This document shows positions 8,197 to 17,664 of a stretch of DNA of 64,000 nucleotides, one piece after another (positions within the stretch are counted from its first letter, which is position 1; each line of letters begins with the position of its first letter). The notes under the pieces are model-generated. The model searched no databases, was not told where the DNA came from, and saw only the letters and a list, made by a program, of their open reading frames with translations. Both the position numbers and the translations under genes were made by a program. The stretch is taken from contig NZ_JAINVU010000004.1 in assembly GCF_019880555.1 (NCBI RefSeq), forward strand, positions 186,001 to 250,000, given 5' to 3'. Source of the stretch: Hephaestia mangrovi (GTDB lineage: Bacteria > Pseudomonadota > Alphaproteobacteria > Sphingomonadales > Sphingomonadaceae).

Positions 8197-9230
8197 CGGC
8201 TCCTTTCCGGCAACAGCAGGCTGGCGTCGCCGTAAGAATAGAAACGATACCCGCTTTCGATGGCATGGGCATAGGCCGCCTGCATCCGATCGAGTCCCAT
8301 CAGCGCCGAAACCAGCATGAACAAGGTTGATCGCGGCAGGTGGAAATTGGTCATCAGCCCGTCGATCCCCCTAAAGCGATAGCCCGGCGTGATGAAGATC
8401 GCGGTGTCGCCCTCGAACGCGCGGATCACGCCGTCCTCGCTCGTGGCGCTCTCGATCAGCCGCAGGCTGGTGGTGCCGACGGCGATCACTCGCCCGCCGG
8501 CGGCGCGCACGGCGTTGAGCCGGTCGGCGGTCGCCTGGTCGATCCGCCCCCATTCGGCGTGCATCCGGTGCTCGTCGGTATCCTCGGCCTTGACCGGCAG
8601 GAAGGTGCCCGCGCCGACATGCAGCGTCAGCGTCGCGTGGCCGATCCCCGCCGCCTCGATCGCAGCGAGCAGGTCCGGCGTGAAGTGCAGCGCCGCGGTC
8701 GGCGCGGCGACCGCGCCGGCCTCACGCGCGAACATCGTCTGATAATCCTCGGCATCGCGCGCGTCGGTCGGCCGCTTGCTCGCGATATATGGCGGCAGCG
8801 GCATCTGTCCGGCGCGGGCGAGCAGCAGCTCGACCGGCTCGTCGCCGGCGAAATCGAGCGCGAAGCTGCCGTCCTCGGCGCGATCGGATGCGGTTGCCGA
8901 CACGCCGTTGCCGAAATCGATCGCGTCGCCGTCATGCAGCCGCTTGGCGTTGCGGATGAAGGTGCGCCAGCGGCGCGGCCCCTCGCGCTTGTGCAGCGTC
9001 GCCCCGATCGTCGCATTGCCGCGCTTGCCCTCCAGCTGCGCCGGGATGACGCGGGTGTCGTTGAACACCAGCAGGTCGCCCGCCCGCAGGACTCGCGGCA
9101 GGTCGCGCACGCCCGCGTCGTGCGTCGCGGCGCCGTTGAGCACCAGCATCCGGGCGGCGTCGCGCGGCGTGGCGGGGCGCAGCGCGATCCGCTCGCTGGG
9201 CAGCGTGAAATCGAACCGGTCGACCTTCAT
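8193..9230 (-). CDS. queA: S-adenosylmethionine:tRNA ribosyltransferase-isomerase
   Basis: A 345-residue enzyme that transfers and isomerises the ribosyl group of SAM onto preQ1-modified tRNA to form epoxyqueuosine. The conserved start [46 protein letters not shown] and LRLIES motifs are all present. ATG 9230 was chosen because homology begins there; upstream codons are Arg/Pro-rich. It is encoded 22 bases after the cyclophilin gene and overlaps the EF-hand gene. With tgt nearby it supplies two consecutive steps of queuosine modification. Confidence 0.96.
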   Translation of the reverse strand: MKVDRFDFTLPSERIALRPATPRDAARMLVLNGAATHDAGVRDLPRVLRAGDLLVFNDTRVIPAQLEGKRGNATIGATLHKREGPRRWRTFIRNAKRLHDGDAIDFGNGVSATASDRAEDGSFALDFAGDEPVELLLARAGQMPLPPYIASKRPTDARDAEDYQTMFAREAGAVAAPTAALHFTPDLLAAIEAAGIGHATLTLHVGAGTFLPVKAEDTDEHRMHAEWGRIDQATADRLNAVRAAGGRVIAVGTTSLRLIESATSEDGVIRAFEGDTAIFITPGYRFRGIDGLMTNFHLPRSTLFMLVSALMGLDRMQAAYAHAIESGYRFYSYGDASLLLPERSR

Positions 9231-9252
9231 CGCCGGCCGCCGGGGAACGGGC

Positions 9253-9969
9253 TCACTTGCCCGCGGGCGCCGCCGGCTTGGCACCCGGCAGCGTCACCGG
9301 CGCGCCGAGCCCTGGGGCCGCGGCGGGCGCTTCGGCCTGATAGGGCGGCGGATTGTCGGCGGCGATATAGGCGTGGAGGATGCGGCTCGGATCGGCCGGC
9401 GGCTCGCCGCGATGGATCATGTCGACATATTGCATGCCGCTGATCACGCGCCCGAACACGGTGTATTTCTTGTCCAGCGTCATATGCGGCTGGAACATGA
9501 TGAAGAACTGGCTGTTGGCGCTGTCCTCGGCCTTCTTCTGCGCGGCCTCGTCGGCGCCGTCGGGCGCGCTCTCGCGGGCGGCGGCCACCGCGCCGCGAAC
9601 GTGGGGCAGATAATTGAACTCGGCCGGCACGTTGGGCAGCGAGGAGCCGCCGGTGCCGTCGCCCTTGGGGTCGCCGGTCTGCGCCATGAAGCCATCGATC
9701 ACGCGGTGGAAGGTCAGGCCGTCATAGAAATGCTGCCGCACCAGCGTCTTGATCCGCTCGACCATCTTGGGCGCGACATCGGGGCGCAGCCAGATCACCA
9801 CCCGGCCGCCGGTCGACAGGTCGAGATAGAGCAGGTTCTGCGGGTCGGTGGGCGATGCGACGGGCGGGCGGTCGGCCACATTGGGCTGGATCAATGCCGA
9901 ACTCTGCGCGAAGGCCGGGCCTGCGAAGAACGCGCCGACCAGCGCCGCCAAACTCAGAATGAAACGCAT
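9253..9969 (-). CDS. Periplasmic cyclophilin-type peptidyl-prolyl isomerase
   Basis: A 238-residue protein with a Sec signal peptide ([21 protein letters not shown]) and a cyclophilin domain from about residue 40. Catalytic-core motifs are [32 protein letters not shown] and [14 protein letters not shown]. An insertion between these motifs (residues about 118-140, charged Ala/Glu/Lys) and a Pro/Ala-rich C-terminus exceed the minimal PpiA/B fold. It catalyses cis-trans isomerisation of prolyl bonds, probably in the periplasm. ATG 9969 is set by the signal peptide and a GGGGAAG site upstream. Confidence 0.9.
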   Translation of the reverse strand: MRFILSLAALVGAFFAGPAFAQSSALIQPNVADRPPVASPTDPQNLLYLDLSTGGRVVIWLRPDVAPKMVERIKTLVRQHFYDGLTFHRVIDGFMAQTGDPKGDGTGGSSLPNVPAEFNYLPHVRGAVAAARESAPDGADEAAQKKAEDSANSQFFIMFQPHMTLDKKYTVFGRVISGMQYVDMIHRGEPPADPSRILHAYIAADNPPPYQAEAPAAAPGLGAPVTLPGAKPAAPAGK

Positions 9970-10129
9970 CACTTCCCCGCCAGAGTCATCATCAGCGCGC
10001 GGGCTTAGAGCAAATCGCCGCTTGCGCCAAACTGAACATGGCCGGCGGGCCGCGTTCATCGCCGCGCTGTCGGGCCTCCGCTCTCGCCGGGCTGCCCATT
10101 TCCCTTTCCGTTCTTTCGCAAACGGCGCC

Positions 10130-10636
10130 TCAACTGCCTTTGCGGCCGATCTCGGCCACCCGCGCATCCACTTCGGCGCGCACCGCCGGTGTCACGAACT
10201 TGCCGATGTCGCCGCCGAACAGCGCGATTTCCTTGACCAGCCGGCTGGCGATCGGCTGCAGCGCGACATCGGCCATCAGGAACACGGTTTCGATCGTGTT
10301 GTTGAGCTGCTGGTTCATGCCCGCCATCTGATATTCATATTCGAAATCGGCGACCGCGCGCAGGCCCCGGACGATGATGCTCGCGCCCTCGCGCGTCGCG
10401 AAATCCATCAGCAGCGAATCGAAGCTGACGACGTGGATCTCGCCCTCGATCCCCTCGACCTCGCGGCGCACCATCGCCATCCGCTCCTCAACCGAGAACA
10501 TCGGGTTCTTCGACGGATTGGTGGTCACGCCGATGACGAGGCGATCGACCAGCTTGGCGCCGCGCCGGATGATGTCCATATGGCCCAGCGTGATCGGGTC
10601 GAACGTGCCGGGATAAACGCCGATGCGCCGCTTCAC
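10130..10636 (-). CDS. coaD: Phosphopantetheine adenylyltransferase
   Basis: A 168-residue enzyme that adenylates 4'-phosphopantetheine to dephospho-CoA, the fourth step of CoA synthesis. The nucleotidyltransferase signature YPGTFDPITLGHMDIIRR with the TxGH motif is at residues 8-25, and GLRAVADFEYEYQMA follows at 91-105. The start is a GTG at 10636 that overlaps the ispA stop (GTGA), since no ATG precedes the conserved N-terminus. It forms an operon with xseB and ispA. The 160-base gap to the cyclophilin gene shows no feature that I can name. Confidence 0.94.
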   Translation of the reverse strand: MKRRIGVYPGTFDPITLGHMDIIRRGAKLVDRLVIGVTTNPSKNPMFSVEERMAMVRREVEGIEGEIHVVSFDSLLMDFATREGASIIVRGLRAVADFEYEYQMAGMNQQLNNTIETVFLMADVALQPIASRLVKEIALFGGDIGKFVTPAVRAEVDARVAEIGRKGS

Positions 10637-11532
10637 CGGTCGCGCTCCAGCACGAATCGGGCAAGGTCGCGCAGCAGATCGGCTTCCGATCCGAACTGGT
10701 GGAGGTGCGCGATCGCCTGGTCGACCAGCACGCGCGCCTGCTCGCGCGCGCGATCGAGGCCCAGCAGCGTCAGGAACGTCTCCTTGCCCGCGCCCTCGTC
10801 CTTGCCCAGTTTCTTGCCGACCAGCGCCTCGTCGCCGGTCGCGTCGAGGATGTCGTCGGCGATCTGGAAGGCGAGCCCGATGTCGCGCGCATAGCCGCGC
10901 AGGCCCGTCCGGCCCTCGGGCGCGACACGGCCCAGGATCATGCCGAACTCGATCCCGCACGAGATCAGCGCCCCGGTCTTGAGCGCCTGCAGCCGCGTCA
11001 CGGTGGCGAGGTCGAAGCTGCGCCGCTCGGCCTCGATGTCCATCATCTGCCCGCCCGCCATGCCGGCCGGCCCCGCTGACCGGGCCAGCTCGAGCACCAG
11101 ATCGGCGCGGACGAACGGATCGGCGTGCGTCGCCGGATCGGACAATATCTCGAACGCCAGCGCGTGCAGCGAATCGCCGGCCAGGATCGCGGTCGCCTCG
11201 TCGAATGCCTTGTGCACCGTCGGCTTGCCGCGGCGCATGTCGTCATCGTCCATCGCCGGCAGATCGTCGTGGATCAGCGAATAGACGTGGATACATTCGA
11301 GCGCGAGGCCGGCGCGCAATGCCTGCTGCTCGCCGACCCCGAATAACCGTGCCGAGGCGACGACGAGCAACGGCCGCAACCGTTTGCCGCCACCGATCGC
11401 GGCATGGCGCATCGCGCGATAAAGCGCGCCGCGGGGGTCGTCGGGCACGGTCAGCAGCGTGTCGAACGCGCGATCGATCTGTTCGGAAACCTGCGCCATC
11501 GCCTGCTGCAGCGCGATCGAGCTGGCGGTCAC
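10633..11532 (-). CDS. ispA: Polyprenyl diphosphate synthase (farnesyl/geranylgeranyl type)
   Basis: A trans-prenyltransferase of about 299 residues that condenses isopentenyl diphosphate with allylic diphosphates. First aspartate-rich motif LIHDDLPAMDDDDMRRG and second FQIADDILD are intact, as is GGGKRLRPLL. The family and length fit IspA, making farnesyl diphosphate for quinones, undecaprenyl carrier and carotenoids; a geranylgeranyl product cannot be excluded. I prefer the GTG at 11532, eight bases after the xseB stop and five bases after a TGAGG site. An ATG at 11550 inside xseB has no visible ribosome-binding site. Confidence 0.9.
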   Translation of the reverse strand: MTASSIALQQAMAQVSEQIDRAFDTLLTVPDDPRGALYRAMRHAAIGGGKRLRPLLVVASARLFGVGEQQALRAGLALECIHVYSLIHDDLPAMDDDDMRRGKPTVHKAFDEATAILAGDSLHALAFEILSDPATHADPFVRADLVLELARSAGPAGMAGGQMMDIEAERRSFDLATVTRLQALKTGALISCGIEFGMILGRVAPEGRTGLRGYARDIGLAFQIADDILDATGDEALVGKKLGKDEGAGKETFLTLLGLDRAREQARVLVDQAIAHLHQFGSEADLLRDLARFVLERDR

Positions 11533-11539
11533 CCCGGCC

Positions 11540-11785
11540 TCACTGGGCATCGAACGGCGCGGTGCCGGTCGGCCGCCCTTCCTGGTCGAGCCGGATCGCC
11601 TCGATCCGCGCCTGCGCCGCATCGAGCCGGTCGCTGCACCGCTGCCGCAGCAAATTGCCGCGTTCGTAGAGCGCGATCGCGTCGGCCAGCGGCGTGTCGC
11701 CGCTTTCCAGCCGGCCGACGATCGTCTCCAGCTCGCGCAGGGCCTGTTCGAAGCTCAGTTCGTCGATCGCGGGGTCGGCATCCAT
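11540..11785 (-). CDS. xseB: Exodeoxyribonuclease VII small subunit
   Basis: An 81-residue, mostly helical protein with the XseB signature LSFEQALRELETIVGRLESG followed by LADAIALYERGNLLRQRC. Several copies bind the large catalytic subunit XseA to degrade single-stranded DNA; xseA is not in this window. ATG 11785 is set by the conserved length. It is the first gene of the xseB-ispA-coaD unit, an arrangement common in Proteobacteria, and is divergent from the aldehyde dehydrogenase gene with a 91-base gap. Confidence 0.92.
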   Translation of the reverse strand: MDADPAIDELSFEQALRELETIVGRLESGDTPLADAIALYERGNLLRQRCSDRLDAAQARIEAIRLDQEGRPTGTAPFDAQ

Positions 11786-11876
11786 GGCGCTGCTATGGGA
11801 CAGCGAGGCGAGCGCGGTCAAGGATACGACGGCGGCCGCGTGGCGTTCTGTCGCATGAGACCTTAATGGAGCCATC

Positions 11877-13232
11877 ATGTTCACCAGCATCAACCCCGCC
11901 ACCGGCGAAGCCATCGCCACGATCGCCGAACTCACCGCGCCCGAGATCGAAGCGCGGGTGCAGCGCGCGCATGACGCGTTCCGCGATTGGCGCACCACCG
12001 ATTATGCGACGCGCACCGCGCTGCTCGAGCGAATCGCCGAGCAGTTCGAAGCCAACAAGCGCCGTCTTGCCGAGATCGCCACGCGCGAAATGGGCAAGAC
12101 GCTCAAGTCGGCGCTCGCCGAGGTGGAAAAATGCGCCGCCGCCTTCCGCCACTATGCGCAGAACGGCCCGGCGATGCTTGCCGACCATGACGTTGCCGTT
12201 GCCACCGGTACCGCGACGGCGCGCTGGCTGCCGATGGGGCCGGTACTCGCGGTGATGCCGTGGAATTTTCCCTATTGGCAGGTCGTCCGCTTCGCCGCGC
12301 CGACGATCATGGCCGGCAATGTCGGGCTGCTCAAACATGCCTCGTCGGTGCAGGGCGTGGCCGCCGCGATCGAGGAGATGATCGTCGCCGCCGGCGCGCC
12401 TGCCGGGCTGTTCCAGAACCTGGCGATCAAGTCGGACAAGGTCGCCGGGCTGATCGCCGACGATCGCATCGTCGCCGTCACGCTGACCGGCAGCGAGGGC
12501 GCTGGCATGAAGGTCGCCGAAGCCGCCGGCCGCGCGCTCAAGAAGGTCGTGCTCGAACTCGGCGGGTCGGATCCGTTCATCGTCATGCCCTCGGCCGATC
12601 TCGATGCGGCGGCCGAGACGGCGGTGAAGGCGCGCATCCAGAACACCGGCCAGTCGTGCATCTGCGCCAAGCGGATGATCGTCCACGCCGATATCTACGA
12701 TGCCTTCATGGAACGATTCACCGCCGGCATGGCGCGGGTGGTGGCGGGCGATCCGATGGATGACGCCACCGACATGGGTCCGCTGTCGAGCGAGGAGCAG
12801 CGCCGGACCGTGCTCGACCAGCTCGATCAACTTGCCCGGGCCGGCGCCAGCCTCACGGGCGGCGAGGCGCTGCCGGGCAAGGGCGCCTTCATGTCGGCGG
12901 GCATCCTCACCGGCGTGCCGCTCGACGATCCGGTCGCGCAGGAGGAGATATTCGGCCCGATCGCGATGGTCTTCCGCGCCGGCGATATCGACGAGGCGAT
13001 CCGCATCGCCAACGACGTGCCGTTCGGCCTGGGCTCGAGCGTCTGGACCAATGACGCGGCGGAGAAGGCCCGCTTCGTCCGCGATATCGAGGCGGGGATG
13101 ACCGCGATCAACCAGCTCCTCGCCTCGGCGCCGCAAGCCCCGTTTGGCGGGGTCAAGCGTTCCGGCCACGGCCGCGAGCTCGGCCCTTACGGCCTCCACG
13201 AGTTCATGAACCTCAAGACGATCGTCGAGTAG
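11877..13232 (+). CDS. NAD(P)-dependent succinate-semialdehyde dehydrogenase
   Basis: A 451-residue aldehyde dehydrogenase. It opens FTSINPATGEAIATI, binds cofactor through VMPWNFPYWQVVRFAAPT and GSEGAG, and has the general-base glutamate in LELGGSDPF and the catalytic cysteine in NTGQSCICAKRMI. The Q-S-C-I-C-A-K context and short length match the Sad/GabD-like group that oxidises succinate semialdehyde to succinate in GABA or related catabolism. It is preceded by a short leader divergent from xseB. Other short aldehydes may also be used; the exact substrate is inferred from family resemblance. Confidence 0.85.
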   Translation: MFTSINPATGEAIATIAELTAPEIEARVQRAHDAFRDWRTTDYATRTALLERIAEQFEANKRRLAEIATREMGKTLKSALAEVEKCAAAFRHYAQNGPAMLADHDVAVATGTATARWLPMGPVLAVMPWNFPYWQVVRFAAPTIMAGNVGLLKHASSVQGVAAAIEEMIVAAGAPAGLFQNLAIKSDKVAGLIADDRIVAVTLTGSEGAGMKVAEAAGRALKKVVLELGGSDPFIVMPSADLDAAAETAVKARIQNTGQSCICAKRMIVHADIYDAFMERFTAGMARVVAGDPMDDATDMGPLSSEEQRRTVLDQLDQLARAGASLTGGEALPGKGAFMSAGILTGVPLDDPVAQEEIFGPIAMVFRAGDIDEAIRIANDVPFGLGSSVWTNDAAEKARFVRDIEAGMTAINQLLASAPQAPFGGVKRSGHGRELGPYGLHEFMNLKTIVE

Positions 13233-13703
13233 ACCCGCCGGCCTCAATGCCCGTCATCCTGAACTCGTTTCAGGACGGGGCGGCGCGGGGGAAATCGCGC
13301 CGCAAGCCCTTCCAATGTTGGATTTATTCTGGTCTATCCTGGGCGATGGAACGGCACCGCATCACCGACACCTGTTCTCCTGTCGCCAGCGCTGTTGCAC
13401 GATTGCTGCAAAGCCGGCGCACGACCGACGCGCAGCGGTCGCTGGTCAGGCGCGTCGGTGTCGCGTCTGTGTTGCGCGCGTGGCGCCGACACGGCGCGTC
13501 GCGGTGCCGAGCGGGCGCGTCGCAGGCGCAACAGGCGGCAAAACCTCGCGACGCTCTCCACTTTGTCCACTTCGCCGGTTGGCCATCAACATCGAAAATT
13601 ACCCTACGGCGTCCGATTGTTGCGAAACCGCGACGAGCGGACTACCCCGGCTCGCAGCCGCGCCTGACGGCATGGCGCGGTTCAGCGAAAGGGATACGGG
13701 CGC
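13233..13703. other. 471-base intergenic region without a supported gene
   Basis: It begins with a family-A repeat half (13252-13279). The segment 13380-13560 is unusually rich in short CGCG-containing words, with GCGCGTCG three times, and carries only short frames lacking ribosome-binding sites. The last 150 bases presumably contain the promoter and leader of the ester hydrolase gene. I see no RNA gene or riboswitch signature. Confidence 0.5.
13252..13279 (+). repeat. Palindromic intergenic repeat, family A (half-unit)
   Basis: CGTCATCCTGAA, loop CTCGT, then TTCAGGA. The arms TCCTGAA/TTCAGGA pair perfectly. The usual TCCATGGCG continuation is absent. Confidence 0.75.
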
Positions 13704-15647
13704 ATGATGAAACCAGTCCTCGGGGCAGCCGCGGTCGCGCTGGCCGCGATGCTCGCCACCACCGCGCCGGCGCAGCAATCGTCGAGCGCGCGCTCGGATC
13801 AGGTCACGCCCGACATGATCCAGACTGGCAGCGACATTCCCAAGGACTGGCAGCAGCCCGAGGCCAATTTCGATTACGTCAAGAAGGACGTGATGATCCC
13901 GATGCGCGACGGCGTGAAGCTGCACACCGTCATCATGATCCCCAAGGGCGCGCACGATGCGCCGATGCTGCTCGAACGCACGCCCTACGACGCCACCTTC
14001 TTCGGCAATACCAACAGCCCGCACATGCGCGAGGCGGTGTGGTCGGCGGATCGCGAATGGGCCGATGACGGCTATATCCTCGTCTGGCAGGACATCCGCG
14101 GCAAATACGGCTCGGAAGGCAAATATGTCATGACGCGCCCGCCGATCGGCCCGCTCAACCCGACCAACACCGACGATACCACCGATGCCTGGGATACGAT
14201 CGACTGGCTGGTCAAGAACGTGAAGCAGTCGAACGGCAAGGTCGGCATGATCGGCTCGTCCTATGACGGCTGGACGGTGGCGATGGCGCTGCTCCACCCG
14301 CATCCCGCGCTCAAGGTCGCCGCGCCGGAAAGCCCGATGGTCGATGGCTGGATGGGCGACGACTGGTTTCATTACGGCGCCTTCCGCCAGGTCAATCTCG
14401 ATTATTTCACTGGCCAGTCGTCCAAGCAGGGCGGCGGCCAGAGCGTGCCGCGCGACGGCTATGACGATTATCAGAACTTCCTCGATGCCGGCTCGGCGGG
14501 CCATTGGGCCGACGAGCATGGCTTCAAGCAATTGCCGTGGTGGAACCGCCTCTCGGCGCACCCTGCTTACGATGCTTTCTGGCAGCTCCAGGCGCTCGAC
14601 AAGCTGGTGCCGGATCACGCCTCGGACGTGCCGACGATCTGGCTCCAGGGCCTGTGGGATCAGGAGGATATGTACGGCGCGATCCACACCTGGGAGGAGC
14701 TCAAGAAATCGGGCCACGGCGCCAACAACCACCTCGTGATGGGTCCGTGGTTCCACAGCCAGGTCAATCGCTCGGCATGGGATTTGGGGCCGCTCAAGTG
14801 GAACGGCGACACCGCCGCCGATTTCCGCAAGGATTATCTGATCCCGTTCTTCGATCAGTATCTCAAGGGTGAGCCGCAGAAGACGCCGCTGCCGCAGGCG
14901 CTGATCTACAACCCGGTCGAAAACCATTGGGACAAGTTCGCCGACTGGCCGGTCGCCGCGAACCAGCAGCTCACGCCGCTCTACCTCCAGGCCGACAAGG
15001 GCCTCGGCTTCGGCCAGGCCGCGGCGGGTGAGGATAGCTACGTCTCCGATCCGGCCAAGCCGGTGCCCTATCTCAATCCACCGATCCCGCAGAAGAACGA
15101 TCGCTGGCGGACCTGGCTGGAGCAGGATCAGCGCTTCGTCGCGACGCGTCCCGATGTGCTTAGCTACACCACCCCGGTTTTGACCAAATCGGTTCGCATC
15201 GAAGGCGCGCCGATCGCCGATATCTTCGCCAGGACGACCGGCACCGACGGCGATTTCGTCGTCAAGCTGATCGACGTCTATCCCGCCGCTTATCCCGAAC
15301 AGCCCGAAATGGGCGGCTATCAACTGCCAATAGCCATGGACATCTTCCGCGGCCGCTATCGCAAGAGTTTCAGCGATCCGTCGCCGATTCCGGCCGGCGA
15401 GGTGCAGGAATATAAATTCCGCCTGCCGACGCAGAATTACGTGTTCAAGCCCGGCCACCGCATCATGGTCCAGATCCAGTCGAGCCTGTTCCCGCTCTAC
15501 GACCGCAATCCGCAGACCTACGTGCCCAACATCTTCTTCGCCAAGCCGCAGGACTATCGAAAGGCGACCATCTCGATCGAGCACGGCGACGCCGGCGCCA
15601 GCGCGGTGCTGCTGCCCGTCGTCGCCGCGAGCACCGCGGAGAACTGA
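13704..15647 (+). CDS. Secreted alpha-amino acid ester hydrolase (CocE/NonD, S15 family)
   Basis: A 647-residue exported serine hydrolase with signal peptide MMKPVLGAAAVALAAMLATT. The alpha/beta-hydrolase core has nucleophile Ser186 in GSSYDG, Asp319 in GLWDQED and His351 in GPWFHS; a jelly-roll domain follows from about residue 480. The sequence VAAPESPMVDGWMGDDWFHY and the acidic cluster (Asp219, Glu321, Asp322) match known Xanthomonas and Acetobacter ester hydrolases, where the carboxylates bind the substrate amino group. Those enzymes hydrolyse and transfer alpha-amino acid esters, including acyl groups of beta-lactams such as ampicillin. The physiological substrate is unknown. It stands alone, with no efflux or beta-lactamase partner beside it. 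Confidence 0.88.
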   Translation: MMKPVLGAAAVALAAMLATTAPAQQSSSARSDQVTPDMIQTGSDIPKDWQQPEANFDYVKKDVMIPMRDGVKLHTVIMIPKGAHDAPMLLERTPYDATFFGNTNSPHMREAVWSADREWADDGYILVWQDIRGKYGSEGKYVMTRPPIGPLNPTNTDDTTDAWDTIDWLVKNVKQSNGKVGMIGSSYDGWTVAMALLHPHPALKVAAPESPMVDGWMGDDWFHYGAFRQVNLDYFTGQSSKQGGGQSVPRDGYDDYQNFLDAGSAGHWADEHGFKQLPWWNRLSAHPAYDAFWQLQALDKLVPDHASDVPTIWLQGLWDQEDMYGAIHTWEELKKSGHGANNHLVMGPWFHSQVNRSAWDLGPLKWNGDTAADFRKDYLIPFFDQYLKGEPQKTPLPQALIYNPVENHWDKFADWPVAANQQLTPLYLQADKGLGFGQAAAGEDSYVSDPAKPVPYLNPPIPQKNDRWRTWLEQDQRFVATRPDVLSYTTPVLTKSVRIEGAPIADIFARTTGTDGDFVVKLIDVYPAAYPEQPEMGGYQLPIAMDIFRGRYRKSFSDPSPIPAGEVQEYKFRLPTQNYVFKPGHRIMVQIQSSLFPLYDRNPQTYVPNIFFAKPQDYRKATISIEHGDAGASAVLLPVVAASTAEN

Positions 15648-15727
15648 TCATCCCCGTCACCCCAGCCTCCGGGCCGGGGCGGCGCCTTCCCGACGCTCGC
15701 GGAAGCGCCGCGCGCACCCCACCACTC

Positions 15728-15764
15728 CGTCATGCTGAACTCGTTTCAGCATCCATGGCGCAAC
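15728..15764 (+). repeat. Palindromic intergenic repeat, family A
   Basis: CGTCATGCTGAA, loop CTCGT, TTCAGCATCC and ATGGCGCAAC. It is located between the convergent ester hydrolase and acyl-CoA ligase genes. A weaker CGTCACCCC..GGGCCGGGG element lies at 15655-15680. Confidence 0.78.
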
Positions 15765-15938
15765 AATTGCCGGTTGGGAAACGCCCGTGTCGGTGCACGA
15801 CCGCTGAACCAGAATTAGGGCGACGGAGTCATGTGCGGCAAACTAACCTTGACAAAACGAACCATATAGGATAACACTCGTCGCTGTCCTCCTCGCCTCC
15901 GGCCTGGTCTTCCGACATGACGACAAAACAGCCGCCCG

Positions 15939-17627
15939 CTAACCTTCTGCCGTCACCTCGGCGATCAGATCCTTGCGGCTCAATTTCCCCACCATCGTCT
16001 TGGGCAGCGCCGCCCGCACCACCACCTGGTCGACGCGCTCGTGCTTGCCCAATTGCGGGTTGAGCCACGCCGCCAGCTCCGCGCCGGTCGCCGTCGCCCC
16101 CTCGGTCAGCGTCACAAAGGCGCGCGGCATTTCGCCGTGATAGGCATCGGGCAACCCGATCACCAGCGCCTCCTTCACCGCCGGATTTTTGTAGAGGATC
16201 GCCTCGATCTGGCTGGGGAACACCTTGAACCCGCCGACTGCGATCATATCCTTCAGCCGGTCGACGATGCGGATGAAGCCGTCCGCGTCGATCGCGCCGA
16301 CATCGCCGGTGCGCAGCCAGCGCGCCCCCGCATCGTCGGTCACGAACACCTTGGCGTCGGCATCGGGCCGGTTCCAATAGCCTTTCATGATCTGCGGTCC
16401 GTTGGCGACGATCTCGCCGGGCTCGCCATCGGGCGCGGGCTTGCCGGCATCCTCCTTGTCGACCAGCCGCACGCGGGTGCCGGGCACTGGCTGGCCGATC
16501 GTGCCCGCCTTGCCCTCCGCCTCATAGGGATTGGCCGAGATCACGCCCGAGCTTTCCGACAGGCCATAGCCCTCGACCACGGTGGCGCCGGTCGCCGCCT
16601 CGAACCGCGCCTTGAGCTCGGCCGGCAGCGGCGCCCCGCCCGACACGCACACCCGCAGGTGCGAGAAATCGGTCTCGCCGATCTTGGGATGGTCGAGCAG
16701 CGCCTGATACATGGTCGGCACGCCGGGCAGCGCGGTCGCCCGCGTCCGCCCGATCGTCGCCAGCACCTGCCCGGCATGAAACCGCGGCAGCATGACGATG
16801 CAGCCGCCGTTCGCCACCGTGCGATTGAGCACGCAGGTATTGGCGAAGACGTGGAACAGCGGCAGCACGCCCAGGATGCGGTCCTCGGCGTGCGGATGCG
16901 GGTCGATCGCCGCCACCTGCCGCGCGTTGGCCGACAGGTTGGCGTGGGTCAGCATCGCGCCCTTGGGCGTGCCCGTCGTCCCGCCGGTATATTGGATCAG
17001 CGCGACCTCGGTGGCCGGATCGATCGCCGGCGCGGGGCAGGCGCCGTCATTGTCGATCAGCTGGGAGAAGGCGAGGATGCGCGGGTCGTGCGGCCGCTTG
17101 GCTACCTCGCGCCCGCGAAACAGTCGATAGAACAGCGATTTCGCCCCCGGCAGCGCGCCTGCCACCGATCCCACCACCAGCCGCTCGAGCGCCGACGTGT
17201 CGAGCACCTCGAGAGCCGTCGGCAACAGCGCGGTCGCCGAAATGGTGAACAGCAGCCGCGTCCCCGAATCGGCGACCTGATGCGCCAGCTCCTGCGCGGT
17301 GTAGAGCGGCGAGAAATTGACCACTGTCGCGCCGAGCTTGAGCACCCCGTAATAGGCCGCGACATAATGCGGCACATTGGGCAGGTAGAGCCCGATACGG
17401 TCGCCCGGGCCATAGCCCAGCGCCTTCAATCCGCAGGCGACGCGATTGGCGCCGTCCAGCGTTTCGCCATAGCTGTAGGTGCGGCCGAGGAACTCGATCA
17501 GCGGCGCTTGCGGATGCGCCGCGGCCGAACGCTCGAACAGGTCGACCATCGATTCGGGCGGGAAGTCGGTGTCCCACGGCGTGGGGTGGCGATAGGCGCT
17601 GCGCCAGACGGCTTCCGGATCGCTCAT
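15939..17627 (-). CDS. Long-chain fatty-acid--CoA ligase (FadD-like)
   Basis: A 562-residue member of the ANL adenylating superfamily. AMP-binding motif YTGGTTGTPKGAMLTHANL is near residue 212, followed by VVEGYGLSESSGVISANP and the hinge WLRTGDVGAIDADGFIRIVDR. The catalytic Lys is in the C-terminal KTMVGKLSRKDL region. It activates fatty acids to acyl-CoA for degradation or lipid synthesis. Length, the LKDMIAVGGFKVFPSQIE block and the absence of carrier domains favour FadD over other ligases. No beta-oxidation genes are adjacent, so chain length and role are inferred. Confidence 0.87.
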   Translation of the reverse strand: MSDPEAVWRSAYRHPTPWDTDFPPESMVDLFERSAAAHPQAPLIEFLGRTYSYGETLDGANRVACGLKALGYGPGDRIGLYLPNVPHYVAAYYGVLKLGATVVNFSPLYTAQELAHQVADSGTRLLFTISATALLPTALEVLDTSALERLVVGSVAGALPGAKSLFYRLFRGREVAKRPHDPRILAFSQLIDNDGACPAPAIDPATEVALIQYTGGTTGTPKGAMLTHANLSANARQVAAIDPHPHAEDRILGVLPLFHVFANTCVLNRTVANGGCIVMLPRFHAGQVLATIGRTRATALPGVPTMYQALLDHPKIGETDFSHLRVCVSGGAPLPAELKARFEAATGATVVEGYGLSESSGVISANPYEAEGKAGTIGQPVPGTRVRLVDKEDAGKPAPDGEPGEIVANGPQIMKGYWNRPDADAKVFVTDDAGARWLRTGDVGAIDADGFIRIVDRLKDMIAVGGFKVFPSQIEAILYKNPAVKEALVIGLPDAYHGEMPRAFVTLTEGATATGAELAAWLNPQLGKHERVDQVVVRAALPKTMVGKLSRKDLIAEVTAEG

Positions 17628-17664
17628 TTACAACGGTGTAAGCAACGCCAGGCGAGCGTGCAAG

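Noticed and set aside
13395..13667. Possible 90-residue gene in the long gap before the ester hydrolase
   Set aside because: Arg-rich low-complexity product, no ribosome-binding site, no homology that I recognise.
13599..15584. 661-codon minus-strand frame opposite the ester hydrolase
   Set aside because: The plus-strand product has a signal peptide and complete catalytic triad, so the antisense frame is not coding.
16960..17130. Short + strand frame opposite the FadD-like gene with alanine-rich product
   Set aside because: Antisense to the AMP-binding motif; no independent evidence.
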